From contig CM065698.1 in the NCBI GenBank assembly GCA_017654935.2, positions 36,821,742-36,885,741 of the forward strand: a stretch of 64,000 nt of DNA. Reading direction: 5' to 3'. Positions 13,863 to 25,833 of this stretch are shown in pieces. A program made the translations under genes and the position numbers. Numbering within the stretch: the first letter of the stretch is position 1; every line of letters starts with the position of its first letter. The notes beneath the pieces were generated by a model. The model had not been told where the DNA came from. It did no database searches and worked only from the letters and a program-made list of their open reading frames with translations. This DNA is from Phymorhynchus buccinoides. Lineage: Eukaryota; Mollusca; Gastropoda; Neogastropoda; Raphitomidae.

Positions 13863-13928
13863 CAGAGTGGGATGTGTTGTCTTATGCTCAGCACTGTGTA
13901 TGTTTTTTTACAGTCTATCGCCAGCCAT
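13863..13928 (-). promoter_or_regulatory. ASB-type gene 5' UTR with short upstream ORF
   Basis: An acceptor-like TTTGGTTTTCAG ends at 13929. The exon would then begin with ATGGCTGGCGATAGACTG followed by TAA, a six-codon upstream ORF (MAGDRL) 65 bases before the main start. Whether 13928 is a true exon start is inferred from the polypyrimidine/AG context only. If it is, the upstream ORF may damp translation. Confidence 0.45.
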
Positions 13929-15428
13929 CTGAAAACCAAAGCAAATAAAGTAAATAAACCCCTTTTTCGACATGTTCTTTTTCTTTGCTTATAAGTTATA
14001 TTTTTTTTTATTAAAGGCACATGGGTGCAACTACACAAAATAAAAAACAACCGAAAGGCCGGGGTCTAGGGGTAAACTTGTCCCCCTGCAGCTGAAGAAA
14101 ATTTTTATTTATGAAGGTATTTTAGGTTGTTTTTTCCACAATTTATGCAAATGCTTCTTTTAAAGTGTTTGAAAAATACAGTACAAAATACAAGATCTTA
14201 CTTGACAAATAAAAAAAAGAAAGGAAATTCCTTTTCTGGTAAACTTCAAAAACAGGAAATCTTTGTCAGCCCTCTACGATTGAATTTTTGATTCAATCGC
14301 CAATGGCTAGTAAAAAAAATTTGGTAAAAGTCGCCAGCAAGTAGTTTGGGGACAAACATGCCAAGACACACAAAATCAAATAACAAGACATTGACACTGC
14401 CGAGCTGGAAGCGAAACAAAAAGCAAACAGAACTTACTGGTCTGTTGTCAATCGTCTGTTTTCAGTCTGTTACTAAATCAGTGATTTCATAACTGCAAAG
14501 TACTAAATAATCTGTTGCTTCATTAATCATGACTGATTTATAGATATAAGTAATCGCAGTCTTTGATTTGGGATGCATTCCTGCAGATCTTTCGCGATTA
14601 TCAAAATCAATTCAGTGCAACGAACATCATTTTGTCATACGTTGGAGTTAACTGTCCAAATCATTTTTCAAAATTTGCAAAAGTACCAAAGCTCTCTCTG
14701 AACGAAACTTAGCTCTTCGGTGAATTGGAGCTGTGTCTTGCTGGAGCGGCACTTTCGGAAGCCATGTTGTTGACTGGACAGGAGAAAAATGGAGAAAAAA
14801 AAATGTTTTAAAAATTAACCGCGTTAACCACAATTGCTTAACTATGAATGAATATGTTGTTCAAGACATTGGGAGTTTAGTCCTGTATTTCGTTAAAATT
14901 ACTTAAAAAAAATAAAATTTAAACTTGAAAACAACGAAGATACAAAGTTTTTGCCCTTAACTAGATCTGAATTTGGGACTTGCGAGTTTTTCTTCTATTT
15001 ACATAACCTCATTTACCCCAGATAGAAAGTCGTTAGAGATACGAGCTTTTGGTGGAAGGTGGCGGGAAAAATTAGAGAGCCGACTATGTATTTAACTAAA
15101 AAAAACCTAAAAATCGAGATACAAGGTTTTTGAATTTCACAGACAATACTTTACTCCTATTTCTTGGTCCTTCGGATGAGACCTAAAACCGAGGTCCCGT
15201 GTGCAAACGCACGCACAAGATCTTGCGCGCATGTTAAAGCCCATTTCACTATTCGGTACGAATAGGCCGTGTGTGACGGTTGAATGGATGACAGGAAGTC
15301 ACAAAGCATGCATCCTGTGCATCAACAGCAGTCTAAACAAAGACTTTGGACATGGGGCAGGATAAACATCCCCAATCGGAAGAAGAAGAAACACTATTTC
15401 TGAAACAGGCTCTCAGTCAGTGTATCGA

Positions 15429-15872
15429 CTAGGAGCTCTCTCTGGATTTCTTTATCAAGATCATCCACTTTGGCTTGCCTGCTTTCATCGCCGTTGGCTT
15501 TTCAGCGTGTTCCTGTAGATCCTGTCTCTCTTCCTTACCAGCCTCTGGATTTCGACGGTTATCCTGGGGTAGTACAACTTTGTCATTCTTCCCCTGGAGT
15601 AGGATCGACAGAATCAGGTCAAACCGACTCGATAGTTTTCCCTCAAAATGTCGAACCGGTGTTTTGGCTTCGTGCCAAGTGGTCGCCGTCTTTGCTTTGT
15701 TTTCATTGGTAGTTATTCTTGTTGCTGACCAATCCGAGCATGTTCTTCGTGTAGTAGACACTTGTCCCGTTAGTCTTGACCGGTTTTTGTTTACAAATGG
15801 ACGCAAGTTCGCAGTGTCAAGCGCTCCAATTTTTAGGTCGATTCCTCCGTCGAGCAGAACTGAACAGTACAT
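15429..15872 (-). CDS. Uncharacterised 147-codon open frame
   Basis: An open frame of 147 codons, rich in Lys/Arg/Glu in its second half (EAGKEERQDLQEHAEKP). No domain is recognised. It lies between two inverted copies of a dispersed element (about 15150-15380 and 16197-16655), so it may be the interior of a mobile element rather than a host gene. A + strand frame is also open across it, which weakens the case. Confidence 0.2.
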   Translation of the reverse strand: MYCSVLLDGGIDLKIGALDTANLRPFVNKNRSRLTGQVSTTRRTCSDWSATRITTNENKAKTATTWHEAKTPVRHFEGKLSSRFDLILSILLQGKNDKVVLPQDNRRNPEAGKEERQDLQEHAEKPTAMKAGKPKWMILIKKSRESS

Positions 15873-15975
15873 AAGACTTTAATGAAAATAATAGCACAAT
15901 AGATTCAACCAATTTTCTACAAGTGTGCCAAATTTGGTGCATGTAAGTTTATAATCTGGTACTCTGCGAGGTTAA

Positions 15976-16193
15976 CCCCTTGACTGCCACCAACGTATTA
16001 CGTACTGACCTGATGACACCACTGATGATGTCCTCAGATGAAGAGGAATAACCCTGATATGCTGGCTTTTGCTCTAACATAATCAAGAGAGTGATATCCC
16101 CAGACCATTTTCTTAGATTGGCTCTATCAGTTGTCTTTTTCATGACATTATTTGCCCAGATTTTTTTGTTAATTTTAACTGGCAGTCAAGGGG
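15976..16193. mobile_element. TTAA MITE with CCCCTTGACTGCCA ends
   Basis: TTAA flanks lie at 15972-15975 and 16194-16197. The left end CCCCTTGACTGCCA matches the right-end complement exactly. The target and ends are piggyBac-like. It is 218 bp with no coding frame. Confidence 0.85.
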
Positions 16194-16304
16194 TTAATCT
16201 AATCGGAGTGCCCAAAGTCTTTGTTTAGACTGCTGTTGATGCACAGGATGCATGCTTTGTGACTTCCTGTCATCCATTCCACCGGCACACACGGGCCACG
16301 GCCT

Positions 16305-16522
16305 GTCGCATGAAAAAAGGTAGCTCGTAAAAATAAGTAGCTCGCTACTATATGAGTCTGTATTTGCGACAACCACAAATTTCACTTTTTCTGTACTTTA
16401 ACCATTTACCTAACCCTAACCCTAGAAAAAAGTGAAATTTGTGGTTCATGCTCAATGTCGCAAATACACACTGTCATAGGTAGCGAGCTACTTATTTTTA
16501 CGAGCTACCTTTTTTCATGCGA
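16305..16522. mobile_element. 218-bp palindromic MITE with 7-8 bp target duplication
   Basis: The ends are GTCGCATGAAAAAAGGTAG and, reversed, TCGCATGAAAAAAGGTAG. The arms run ~90 bp through GCTCGTAAAAATAAGTAGC. Both sides carry CACGGCCT (16297-16304 and 16523-16530), a 7-8 bp duplication consistent with hAT-type insertion. The centre holds TAACCCTAACCCTAG. It is inserted inside the dispersed element whose other copy lies inverted at 15150-15380. Confidence 0.85.
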
Positions 16523-16675
16523 CACGGCCTACTCGTACCGAATAGAGGAATGGGCTTTAACGTGCGCGCAAGATCTTGTGCGTGCGTTCGCACACGGGAC
16601 CTCGGTTTTAGGTCTCATCCGAAGGACCAAGAAATAGGAGTAAAGTATTGTCAGTGAAACTGAAATTCTATGTAT

Positions 16676-16965
16676 CAGCAGCTAAACTGGTCCCCACTCT
16701 CCCAGCGTAGAAGGAAGGCCCGCCTCACCAACTTCTTCAAGATCCATCGTGGAGAGTTGGTGATCAACTCCACCAGGAAGCCAACCCCCAACAAGATCAA
16801 CACACTCCCTGCATGCTGAGTCTTACCAGCTGCCGGCATGCAGGACTCTGTACCGCCAGCAGTCTTTCTTCCTTCGCACCATTGCTGAGTGGAACGCACT
16901 TCCACCGGTGGCAGTTTCATCAGCCACGGTGGAAGCCTTCAAGAACCAAATCTACCCCCCCCCCC
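16676..16965 (+). pseudogene. LINE reverse-transcriptase C-terminal fragment
   Basis: Frames on the + strand give QQLNWSPLSQRRRKARLTNF and FKIHRGELVINSTRKPTPN. After a break they give SYQLPACRTLYRQQSFFLRT and IAEWNALPPVAVSSATVEAF. The RTIxEWNxLPP pattern is typical of the end of many LINE ORF2 proteins. It ends in a C-run. It is a 3'-terminal relic from a LINE different from the 5.2-8.5 kb one. Confidence 0.75.
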
Positions 16966-17109
16966 CCTTCAGCCCCCCACCCCTCCATCTCTCCAGTGCC
17001 CCCCTCCCCCCACTCCCATTCCCTACCAAACTTTGAAACGTCGTAACTTTCTCAATTTTCGATCGATTTTGATAATTTGGGTATCATTCGAGCTCTTTCC
17101 AATGCTATA

Positions 17110-20100
17110 AATTGCATTAGGATTTGACAAAAAATTCTAAGCCAAGGTTCCTACCTGGGCTGGAGGCTGGACTGGAGAGTGGAGGGATTTTTGGTTGGGA
17201 TGTGTTTGGCAATGCTTTCTTTCAGTGCAGTTTTGACTAGGAGCCAGAGGTAATTAATACTGAGAAGCCAAAATGTTGAGCTTGTCAAACATCAATGTAA
17301 AAAATCACAACAAATACTAATAGTTACAACTTACTCATAAAATTTGCTAATAATTATGGTCATAGGCTAGGCCTAGAGCTTCCCGCAAAATGAAACAAAA
17401 AAGCTTCCGGTACAACTCTTCTCGTGCTCGACAACGCAACTTGTTAAGTAAGGGGGGGCCACTCTTATAACTCGTAGCAACATTATGCGTCTAACAAGGA
17501 CTAACTCCCTTTTTGTGTTTTTGTGGGAGAAAAAGGAGATATTGAAAAACAGATTCTTTATTGAATGTTAGCCTATCATAAAGTAATGTGTAGAAGGAAA
17601 ACTCATTTTAACATTCAGTGGTTTAATGGGATAGGGCATAGCTTTTTGTTGTTTCTTTAATTACATGCTGATGCTTATTACAAATCTTTATTTATGGTCA
17701 TAGTCGTTTGCCACCATGTCCATGGTTGATGAAAATCTGTTTAACGTCCTCCGGTCTGAAACAGACACATATGGGACATTAGTAGATATAAAGATGGTGG
17801 GAACGATCCTGGAGGCAATCCCCGGAGGCAATGCAACTCCAGGAAAGTCCCGATTTGTTTAATGATACAGACGTCAGATGTATAATCTAATAATAGTGTA
17901 ATGGTTATGGATAATGATTTATGGAGATGACCTGTTTGTACATGATGCTGCTTGTTCCAGTTATTGTGGATTTTTTCTTTGTTTATTTATTTACTATTTT
18001 TTTTATTCCTATTTATTTGTTTGTCTGATTTGCGGGCTTCCACCTATCATGGTGGGAGGGGGGGGGGGGGGGGGGGGGGGGCTTATGGCGAGTAGCCCAA
18101 CAGCCTAAAGTCCAACCACACGTCCTCGTCGTAGGAGGCGGGCAACGGCTTAGGCTGGCTTATGTGGTTATGGCCCTCCCGTGGGGATACCGGGGGGTCT
18201 TTCAGCAGAAATAGTTCCCCCTTCTTCTGGAAGTTCTATGCTAGTAACTTCCCCTACTCTATCACTCTCTTTGACTCTGCCTTTTCTCTTCTTTTTGCTT
18301 TCTGGCGTCTACTTTTTTCTGCCTTATTGGTCCATTCACCTGCATTTTTTCTATGAAACCCTTCCACGTTTGTCCTTTTTACAATTTATGACATGGCAGT
18401 TTTTTTATATTTTATTGTACACTGGCATCCACACGTGATACTTGAGTGGGCACCTGTTGTCCATTCTGCAGTGTATATTTGCTTATATAGCCTTTTTTAT
18501 GTATTTTGGCTTACTAGTATGTATTTGTTATCCTTTTTTACTGTTTTTTTAACCTTGATCCGATAAATGAGAGTAGCGTGGCTCCACGTTTCCAGCACTG
18601 TGTGGACTTATGAGCTATAGGGTATAATAATGGAAGTGTCATGTTATGAATTGTACTACATTTTTTGTTTTCAGGTTTTGTACGTTGTTAAGATTTTTGG
18701 ATTTGTGTTTTGCTATACGTGGTAGATTTTTATGTGGTGACAGTCCTGAGATAACCATAGCTGTTGACGGGACTATAACAGACTAACTAACTAATCTTTG
18801 TTGTTCGTTTATTTGTGCCTTCTTCATATTTTATTTATCTATTTATTTACAGTGGAGACCTGATAACTCAAAATAATTTTGGGTCCCAGTATAATAATCT
18901 CTATGTTGAAAAGTCTTTTTAACTCAAAATATTGCCTATCTCAAAATAAAATTTTGCCTTAAACTTTTAAAGCGATTTAAATTTTTACTCTTTTTCTAAT
19001 CTCTTGGCGCACTGTCCTCTTTCTGCACATTTGTAATTTCTGTTATTGTGAATCCTCTTCAATCGCTCAGACAGTTTTCTGTCAATTATGAGCGCAGATG
19101 CGTCATGCTGCTGTCGTGCGCCTAACTAAGAAATAGGCCCAGCAAGTCCGACTTCGGCTGGAGGAAATCTTTTTGAAAGTGTTTCTTAAAAAAAGGCAGG
19201 AGAATGAGCTGGTAAGGCAAAAAGATAGTAGATGACAGTAAACAAAGGGAAAAGGCAGAGTCAAAGAGAGTGACAGCTTAGAGGAAGTTACAAGCACATA
19301 ACTTCCAGAAGGTGGGGGAACTATTTATACAAAAGACTGCCCCGGTATGTCCACGGGGGGAGTTACTGTGAACAAAAATGTTTAAAACCCTTTAAAAAAA
19401 ATTAACCCTGAAAAGGGAAGTAATTATTTGTACCCCACAGCTGAAAAATAAAACCCAAGGGTAAACGCATAAATTTACTTCCTAAGCAATTAGCATAACT
19501 TTTAAAAAAAATTGTTCTTGGGGTTAAATAGTGTTGCTAAGGATTATGAATTTGTTTGACTAAAATTGATTATGTCTCTCTCTCTCTTTCTCTCTCTGCG
19601 CGTGTGTGTGTGTGTTATACTACGTTGTATATTATGTTGGTTACAATAATTGTTCATGTTTTATCTTTTTGTGTGGCTGTGTTCGATAATGAGAGATGAA
19701 GCATTGGGGGGGGGGGGGGGGGGGGGGTGACGGTGAGGGATAGGAATGTTTGTTCATATATCATTATGTTTTTAATATATATTCTTTAGTAAACAATTGT
19801 AAAGCGCTTAGAGCTTTGATAAATAAGCGCTATAGAAATGTACATAATAAATAAGATAGTTGATCTATATACCATAAAGATGTCTTGTAAATCTAATACG
19901 CTTTCGACTGGAACCAACCGATTGACGTTCAATGAGAACACGTCAAAATCAATCGAAACTTGTGTATTACGAGTATACAGTGACGCCGTAAATACTAATC
20001 AAAAAGGAAAATTATTGATTTGAATGAAAGTTCGTTTAACGTCCTGCGGCCTTTAACAGGTACACATGAGACATTAATAACTATAAAGATAGTGGGACGA

Positions 20101-20335
20101 TCCTGGAGGTACTGCAATACCAGGAGAATGTCATGCATATAAAGAAAGTGAGAAAGCAGAGAATATATTATGGGGATAGGGGTGGGGAAGGAGGGGAGAG
20201 AGAGAGAGAGAGAGAGACATGCATACATACAGACAGACAGACAGAAAAATCAAGACAAAGAGAGAGATTGAGACAAAGAGAGACAAAAAATAAACAGATA
20301 AACATTTTAGCTAAAATTTCAACAAAATAAAAACC
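17110..20335. other. Gene-free, repeat-derived interval
   Basis: It holds SINE-like fragments (18178, 19055), a repeated block TTTAACGTCCT..GG (17735-17860 and 20030-20130), G-runs at 18058-18081 and 19706-19727, and the sequence CATAGCTGTTGACGGGACTA, which recurs reversed at 23850. No host gene is seen. Confidence 0.6.
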
Positions 20336-21824
20336 AAAATAAAGACACAAACCCAGTTCTCTCAGTTCTTGAATCAAGCATTTTATTTTTTGCTCGACAT
20401 ACAATGAATAACACACGTTCCAAAAATGTACACACGGCAGTTTACGTATTGGTGTCATAGCAATTGTATGCCGCATTCCTCTACATGCTTAATACACCAA
20501 CCAACTCTGTTTTTTATGTATAAATTAACTTGCAACAATAATAAGCTCTATACAAAATCACACTAGCATTGCACTTGGGTCGCAGAAAAGCAGGCGAGTG
20601 ATACACATTCACATGATAGTCCACACAGTGTTAAATCTCGGATCAGGGGTATTTCACAGATAAACCTCAGCAATTGATTTCCATAATATACATTTTGCAT
20701 TGTTGCTGGCTTCAAATTTGCGAACAGTTTATTTTACAACATCTGAACCAAGATTACTTTGAACATAGAGAAAGAATCATCTTGAATCATGATTGGTTTA
20801 GTGTGTGCATCAAACCTGTTCACCCCCTACACAAGTCTTGAGTAGTCTGGATAGCTGAAATGAGTAGTTTTTGTTCAAAATGTGTAGTTTTATTCATTAA
20901 ACCATCAAACAATGTTCACTGAAAATGAGTAATTAGAGCATTATTTTCAAATTTGAAGAGTAGTAGAGGTCCAAATTGAGTAGAATGCTACTCGAAAAGA
21001 GTAGAGTAAACAGGTCTGGTGCATGTGTGTGAGTGCATACAAGCATGTGAGTGCAGGTGTGTGTGTGTTTTGAATTTATGAAGAAGGTTTTTGCCTCCAC
21101 TCAGGCCTAAGCTTTATTGTAAAAAAAACCCAAAATAGTAAAACTACAGAGGTGAGGTTTTTTTTACCAGCAGCAAGGAATTTGAAAGTTGATTTTTGCA
21201 TGGAGACGATTTAACAATTTCTTTCAGCGTAGTGAAAATGGTTTCAAGTTAATGTTAAAGCAATAATCAAGACAACGTATGGATGGAAATCAACAGCAGA
21301 GTTTTATACCCCTAATTAAGATATAATCACATATTTCATGCACACACACACTGGTTTGCAATTAAAACATGTGCATTGAGGAAGTACTTTTTAGCTAAAT
21401 AATATAAAGATAACAACACTACTATACTACTACTACTACTCACAGCTTCATGATTTTGTGGAGGTAAGATACATATTAGCACATTTCCATCACCCAAATG
21501 AATTACTGTAGTTCAATATTGATTAACCACCTAAAAGATAAACTGTTTCAGCATTTTTTATGTCTCACTTTCAACACGGCAAAATCACAGCGCTTAAAAT
21601 ATATACATGTATAAAAAGTACAGCATAATCTGGATTCATTTCTTAGCTTATTTTAAACATCTTTCATTAAGTACTTTTGCAGAAAAAGTATTCTAAACAG
21701 ACAATGCATGAGAACAGTTATAATGCTTCAGTTTCTTTGGCATTGTTTTAGTTTCCGTGAGATAATAAGCAAGACAAAGAAATCATGTACATGTATTAAT
21801 TTATGCTGATATCATTACCTGGCA

Positions 21825-21986
21825 CAGTGGAACCTCCCTTATAAGACCTTCACAAATCATCCAAAATGAGGTCTTATAAGGGAGGGGTCTTACAAGAGAG
21901 GTAATTTTAATACTTACAAAGAAGGGCAATGTCTCAGAGAAGTAGGTCTTATATTGGAGGGAGGTCTTATAAAGGAGGTTCCACTG
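21825..21986. mobile_element. CAGTGGAACCTCCC family, copy 2
   Basis: It is a 162-bp copy ending in TTCCACTG followed by TA. It lies 65 bp from the larger related element at 22052. Confidence 0.85.
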
Positions 21987-22051
21987 TATATCTTTCTATT
22001 TAATTTTGAAAAAAGTAACACATGATTAGAAGTATGGTGCCTACCGGTATA

Positions 22052-22617
22052 CAGTGGAATCCGCTTAATCGGACACTTTTGGGATCAGGAAGAATATGGC
22101 CGATAAAGCGAATCGGCCGATAAAACGAACATCGAGATACTGTATGACGCAATTATGCAAGTCAAAAGCAATGACGTCAAAATTAAATGTTGCAGTTCAA
22201 ATTCAAATTCTTTCCCTTTTTGTGATGTGTGTGTGTGTGTGTGTGTTTATTAGTCCTACAACTTGACAGAAGCACGAGTAAAAGAGAATGATTTTGTTTT
22301 CTTGAGTGATTTTTTAACGCCATGCAGGGTCTTTCAATTGACAACAGCTCACCTTCGAACTTCACACTCAACCATGTAAACGTCAAAAGCGTGTTGTCAG
22401 TTTGTCTGCCTCTGTTGTTCTCCCTCTCAAAAAGGGGTAAAGAGGAAAAATTAGAGAAAAAAAGTGGTCAATAAAGTGAAATTGAAGATTTCAGCTTTGG
22501 CCGTAAAAACGAACAAAATAACACATGCCTAAGAAGAAAAAATTCCGTTCCAGAGGAAATTGGCCGATTAAGCGGCTTTAGCCGATTATCCGATGGCCAA
22601 TTAAACGGATTCCACTG
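22052..22617. mobile_element. 566-bp pogo-like non-autonomous transposon
   Basis: The ends CAGTGGAATCCGCTTAATC and (reversed) CAGTGGAATCCGTTTAATT are flanked by TA on both sides. Subterminal GGCCGATAAA-type repeats occur at both ends. No transposase frame is present. The first nine bases of the ends match the shorter MITE family, but the rest differs. Confidence 0.85.
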
Positions 22618-23115
22618 TATAACAATGATAACCATCTCTTTTTAACAAAAAAACTAAAATAGAAATCTGTTATTTTTAGCCATTTGAGTTAAAAGAAAAA
22701 GAGCTGAAATGATACAAAAATTTGAATATGCCAAGATCTATAAAATTTGAAAAAAGTTATCTTCATGAGACGCATCCATAAAATGCCTGAATCAACGTTG
22801 TCAATAACAACATCAAGATCAAAATACGTAAAAACCACAGCATTTGAATGTAAGAGTTCACATTCAACAAACACAACACAACTTAACAACAGAATTTAGT
22901 TTGATTTTCATAAGAGTAACTCACTATTTGTGCGTTTGTAAATATAATGCTTTCGTGAAATCCTTTCCACCCAGTTTCAGCAAAATACTTTTTTGTTTCA
23001 GCAACAACATCCCCTACAACACGTTTTCCACCCCCATCAAAAGCAACTTTAATCTTCAATGCAGAATTCACAACATGAACCTTCAAAACAAAATTCAGAC
23101 AAATCGATGCCTTAA

Positions 23116-23357
23116 CTTTTCTAGCACCATGGACGAATACATTCGCCCAGTACATCACTCTACACTCCCACCAAATGCAAAGACATTCATTGCCAAACAC
23201 CCTGCCATGTGTTTGTCTATTTTCAGAGCTTATGTCAGTGATTTTTTTCCCCGTTAAAACAACGCATGCACACTCGAAATAAATAGTTACCCCCCTCTGG
23301 TCGGTTGAGATGCAACGGACAACCAAGAATGTCAAAAAATACATGGTGCTAGAAGAG
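23116..23357. mobile_element. TTAA element with CTTTTCTAGCACC ends, intact
   Basis: It is 242 bp between TTAA 23112-23115 and 23358-23361. The ends CTTTTCTAGCACCATG and CATGGTGCTAGAAGAG pair. It shares ATGCAAAGACATTCA and GACAACCAAGAA with the broken copy at 46970-47698. Another fragment starts at 61266. Confidence 0.85.
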
Positions 23358-23404
23358 TTAATTTGGTGTTTTAACTTTTTGTTTCTCCCTTGTAATCTTT
23401 CAGT

Positions 23405-23690
23405 TGTTTTACCCCGGCTTAAAGACAGGGATCATCCCAACAGCCAAAGCACTTGAACACTATGGCACAAATGCACCAGCTAGGGATGAGAACATTACGA
23501 GTGTGACCGGTTTTTTTATTACCCTGCCGTGTGGGCAGCCACACTCTGACTTCGGAGGATTTTGGATTGATGTTATGCTAGGAGCTTGTCATGGCTTACG
23601 GCAGTCCCCGCACAACCATGCAGAACGTAACAACATTTTGATGTAGCCTTGGTGTTCTAGCTTATGTTAACTGGTCTGACACAGCTTCAC
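23405..23690. repeat. Dispersed repeat containing GGTGCATTTGTACCATA
   Basis: The block GCACTTGAACACTATGG(C/T)AC to CACCAGCTAGGGATG is also at 53700-53835 and 59040-59470 (reverse) and, in part, 12068-12120. All copies include a CTTCGGAGGA/TCCTCCGAAG segment. The open frames through it differ between copies, so it is not a gene. Confidence 0.7.
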
Positions 23691-24079
23691 ACCAAGGCGA
23701 ATAATCTTTCAGTCAAATGTTCTCAATCTTACAAATTTTTAAGCAGGAGTATACAAGCAAGCAAGCCGCCAGAATAAGCAGAATTTCAATGACACCCATG
23801 TGAACATCTCTAATGGGTGGGAGTTAAAGTCTATTATAGTCCCGTCAACAGCTATGGTTATCCCAGGACTGTCACCGCGTAAAGTTCGACCACGTATAGC
23901 AAAACACAAATCCATGAATCTTAACAACGTACAAAACCTGAAAACATAAAAAATATAGTATAATGGGTGGGAGTACATTTCAAAACGAAGAATGACGTCG
24001 TTGAATGTGCCTTACAGACAGCCTGACACGCTTTCCACCAACTCGTCAGCTATACGAAGCAGCAGCTCACTTTGTTTCT

Positions 24080-24476
24080 GTTCGACAAATGTTAAGAAAA
24101 GCTCCCTCCTCTTCCCCTTCCATCCATTTCAGACGGGTTCAGGTTAGAACTAGGGTTTGGGATAGGGTTAGGGATAGGCTTAGGATTAGTCATCAACTGT
24201 TATTTGTTTGTGTATTTGACACTAAAATGACCCGACACCTACCCCTAACCCTATCCCAAACCCACCCTAACCTGAAACCGTCTAATCCACACACAAAAAA
24301 TTAAAAAAAGGTTATGGTATGTTGTGACAGTCTAATCCACACAACAAATAAAAAGGTTATGGTATGTTATGATTGGCATTTAACTGACCCTAATCCTATC
24401 CCTAACCCTAACCCGTCTGAAATGAATGGAAGGGGCAGAGGAGGGAGCTGTTCTTAATATTTGCCTTTCGTTCCAA
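24080..24476. mobile_element. Inverted-repeat element with telomere-like interior
   Basis: The outer arms pair: AGCTCCCTCCTCTTCCCCTT and TTTCAGACGGGTT on the left, and their complement at 24405-24455 on the right. Between them are imperfect TTAGGG/CCCTAA-like stretches at 24140-24190, 24240-24275 and 24385-24418. A short internal repeat (AGGTTATGGTATGTT) occurs twice. Confidence 0.75.
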
Positions 24477-25595
24477 AGTAAAATCATCCGATGATGTAAC
24501 ACCAAAGTCCATACAATCGTCATATAATGCAGACGCATTTTTTTAAAGCCATCACACAAACTTACAAATCAGCAAAACTTGTCTTCTACTTTATAATCAG
24601 CATAAATTTTTCCCATTCTGAATATTTTCCCCGTACATGTATCATAGAAATGGGCAAAAGCCATGATTGTAGATAAGATTGGGCAGCCATAATTTCAGCA
24701 GACAAAAATGAACATTTAAAACATATTTCTGTACACTTTCATGAATAATTACTAAAAAAAAACCAGTCTTTTCCATGTCAACCAAAGCATTTACTTTATT
24801 TATTAAAAAAACAAAGAAAACAAAAAGGTGTGACGGCATGAGAAAACTTCATGTGATTGACTGATCTTGATTTTGATCAATGGTAGAAAAACACAGTGGA
24901 AATCTGGTAAGTGAAAATTACAAGGACAGAAATTTTATTTTGAGGTAGCTGATATTTTGAGATTACAATTTTTTTTGGCCATAATAAGGTTTAAATTGGG
25001 ATCAACAAAATTATTGTTCATTATCTGGTTGTTTTTGTGTGTGTGTGGTACCCGTTTTTCAATAAGCTGGTTTTACACTGTAGTCAACAATCCCCCAAAA
25101 CATTCTATTTTTTACAATAAATCTATAGTGATATTTATTCTGATGTATTGAACACATATTCTACCCAAAATATTAACTTTAAAAACCTAAAGTTTTTGTT
25201 TATTATGTCTTCATAAAATGTAATATTTCAAAACAAAAAGAGCCCAAAGTCTCTTTTTAGAATCGTTTTTATTCAGGATGATAAAAAGTTAAACGCTCAA
25301 TACAAGTAACACTAAAACATAAATTATATCTAATTTTATTTTTCACACATCTGTCTGGTTGAAGAAACAAAATCTCAATTTGTCTGAAAATTCCATTAAA
25401 CTAATTTTTCTCAGGCAGTGTCACAAACTTAGTTGTTTTCAGTTTTAAGGATGAAGAGGAAAAAGATAGTTTGGAATTTAAAAAATTGTATTTTAATCCA
25501 CAATCAATTTTAATCAATTGTAACATCAGGGATTTTTCTCTCCCCCAAAACGACGTCTACATTTCAACATTTTCAATTACATTAACCAAACTTAA

Positions 25596-25833
25596 CTCTT
25601 TCACCGCCAAAGTCGCATTTTAGCACCAGAATGATTTAACTTCTATATCACTAAAAGGCGTCAAATTGGGGTCTATTACCCAAAGACCCTGTTGTCTCAG
25701 TTTTGGGAAGTAAGGGTAGACCTTATTTTATATATGCCACAGAACAATCCCCAATACTGCAGATGGATTTTGTTCTCTACCCAGGTACATTTAATGGACA
25801 TTTTTGGCTGAAATATGGCTGGCGGTGAAAGGG
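25596..25833. mobile_element. TTAA MITE, CCCTTTCACCGCC family, copy 1
   Basis: It is flanked by TTAA and 238 bp long. The right end GGCGGTGAAAGGG pairs with the left CTCTTTCACCGCC. The interior shared by the family includes TCTACCCAGGTA, TGATGCCTTTTAGTGACAT and ATGCGAC. In this copy the interior runs in the opposite sense to copies 2-5. The ends and target suggest a piggyBac-type source. Confidence 0.85.

Noticed and set aside
23404..23646. 80-codon + strand frame
   Set aside because: It lies in a dispersed repeat. The related copies at 53.7 and 59.2 kb do not keep the frame.
24140..24418. True telomere or chromosome end
   Set aside because: The tracts are short and imperfect and sit inside an inverted-repeat element with unique sequence on both sides.
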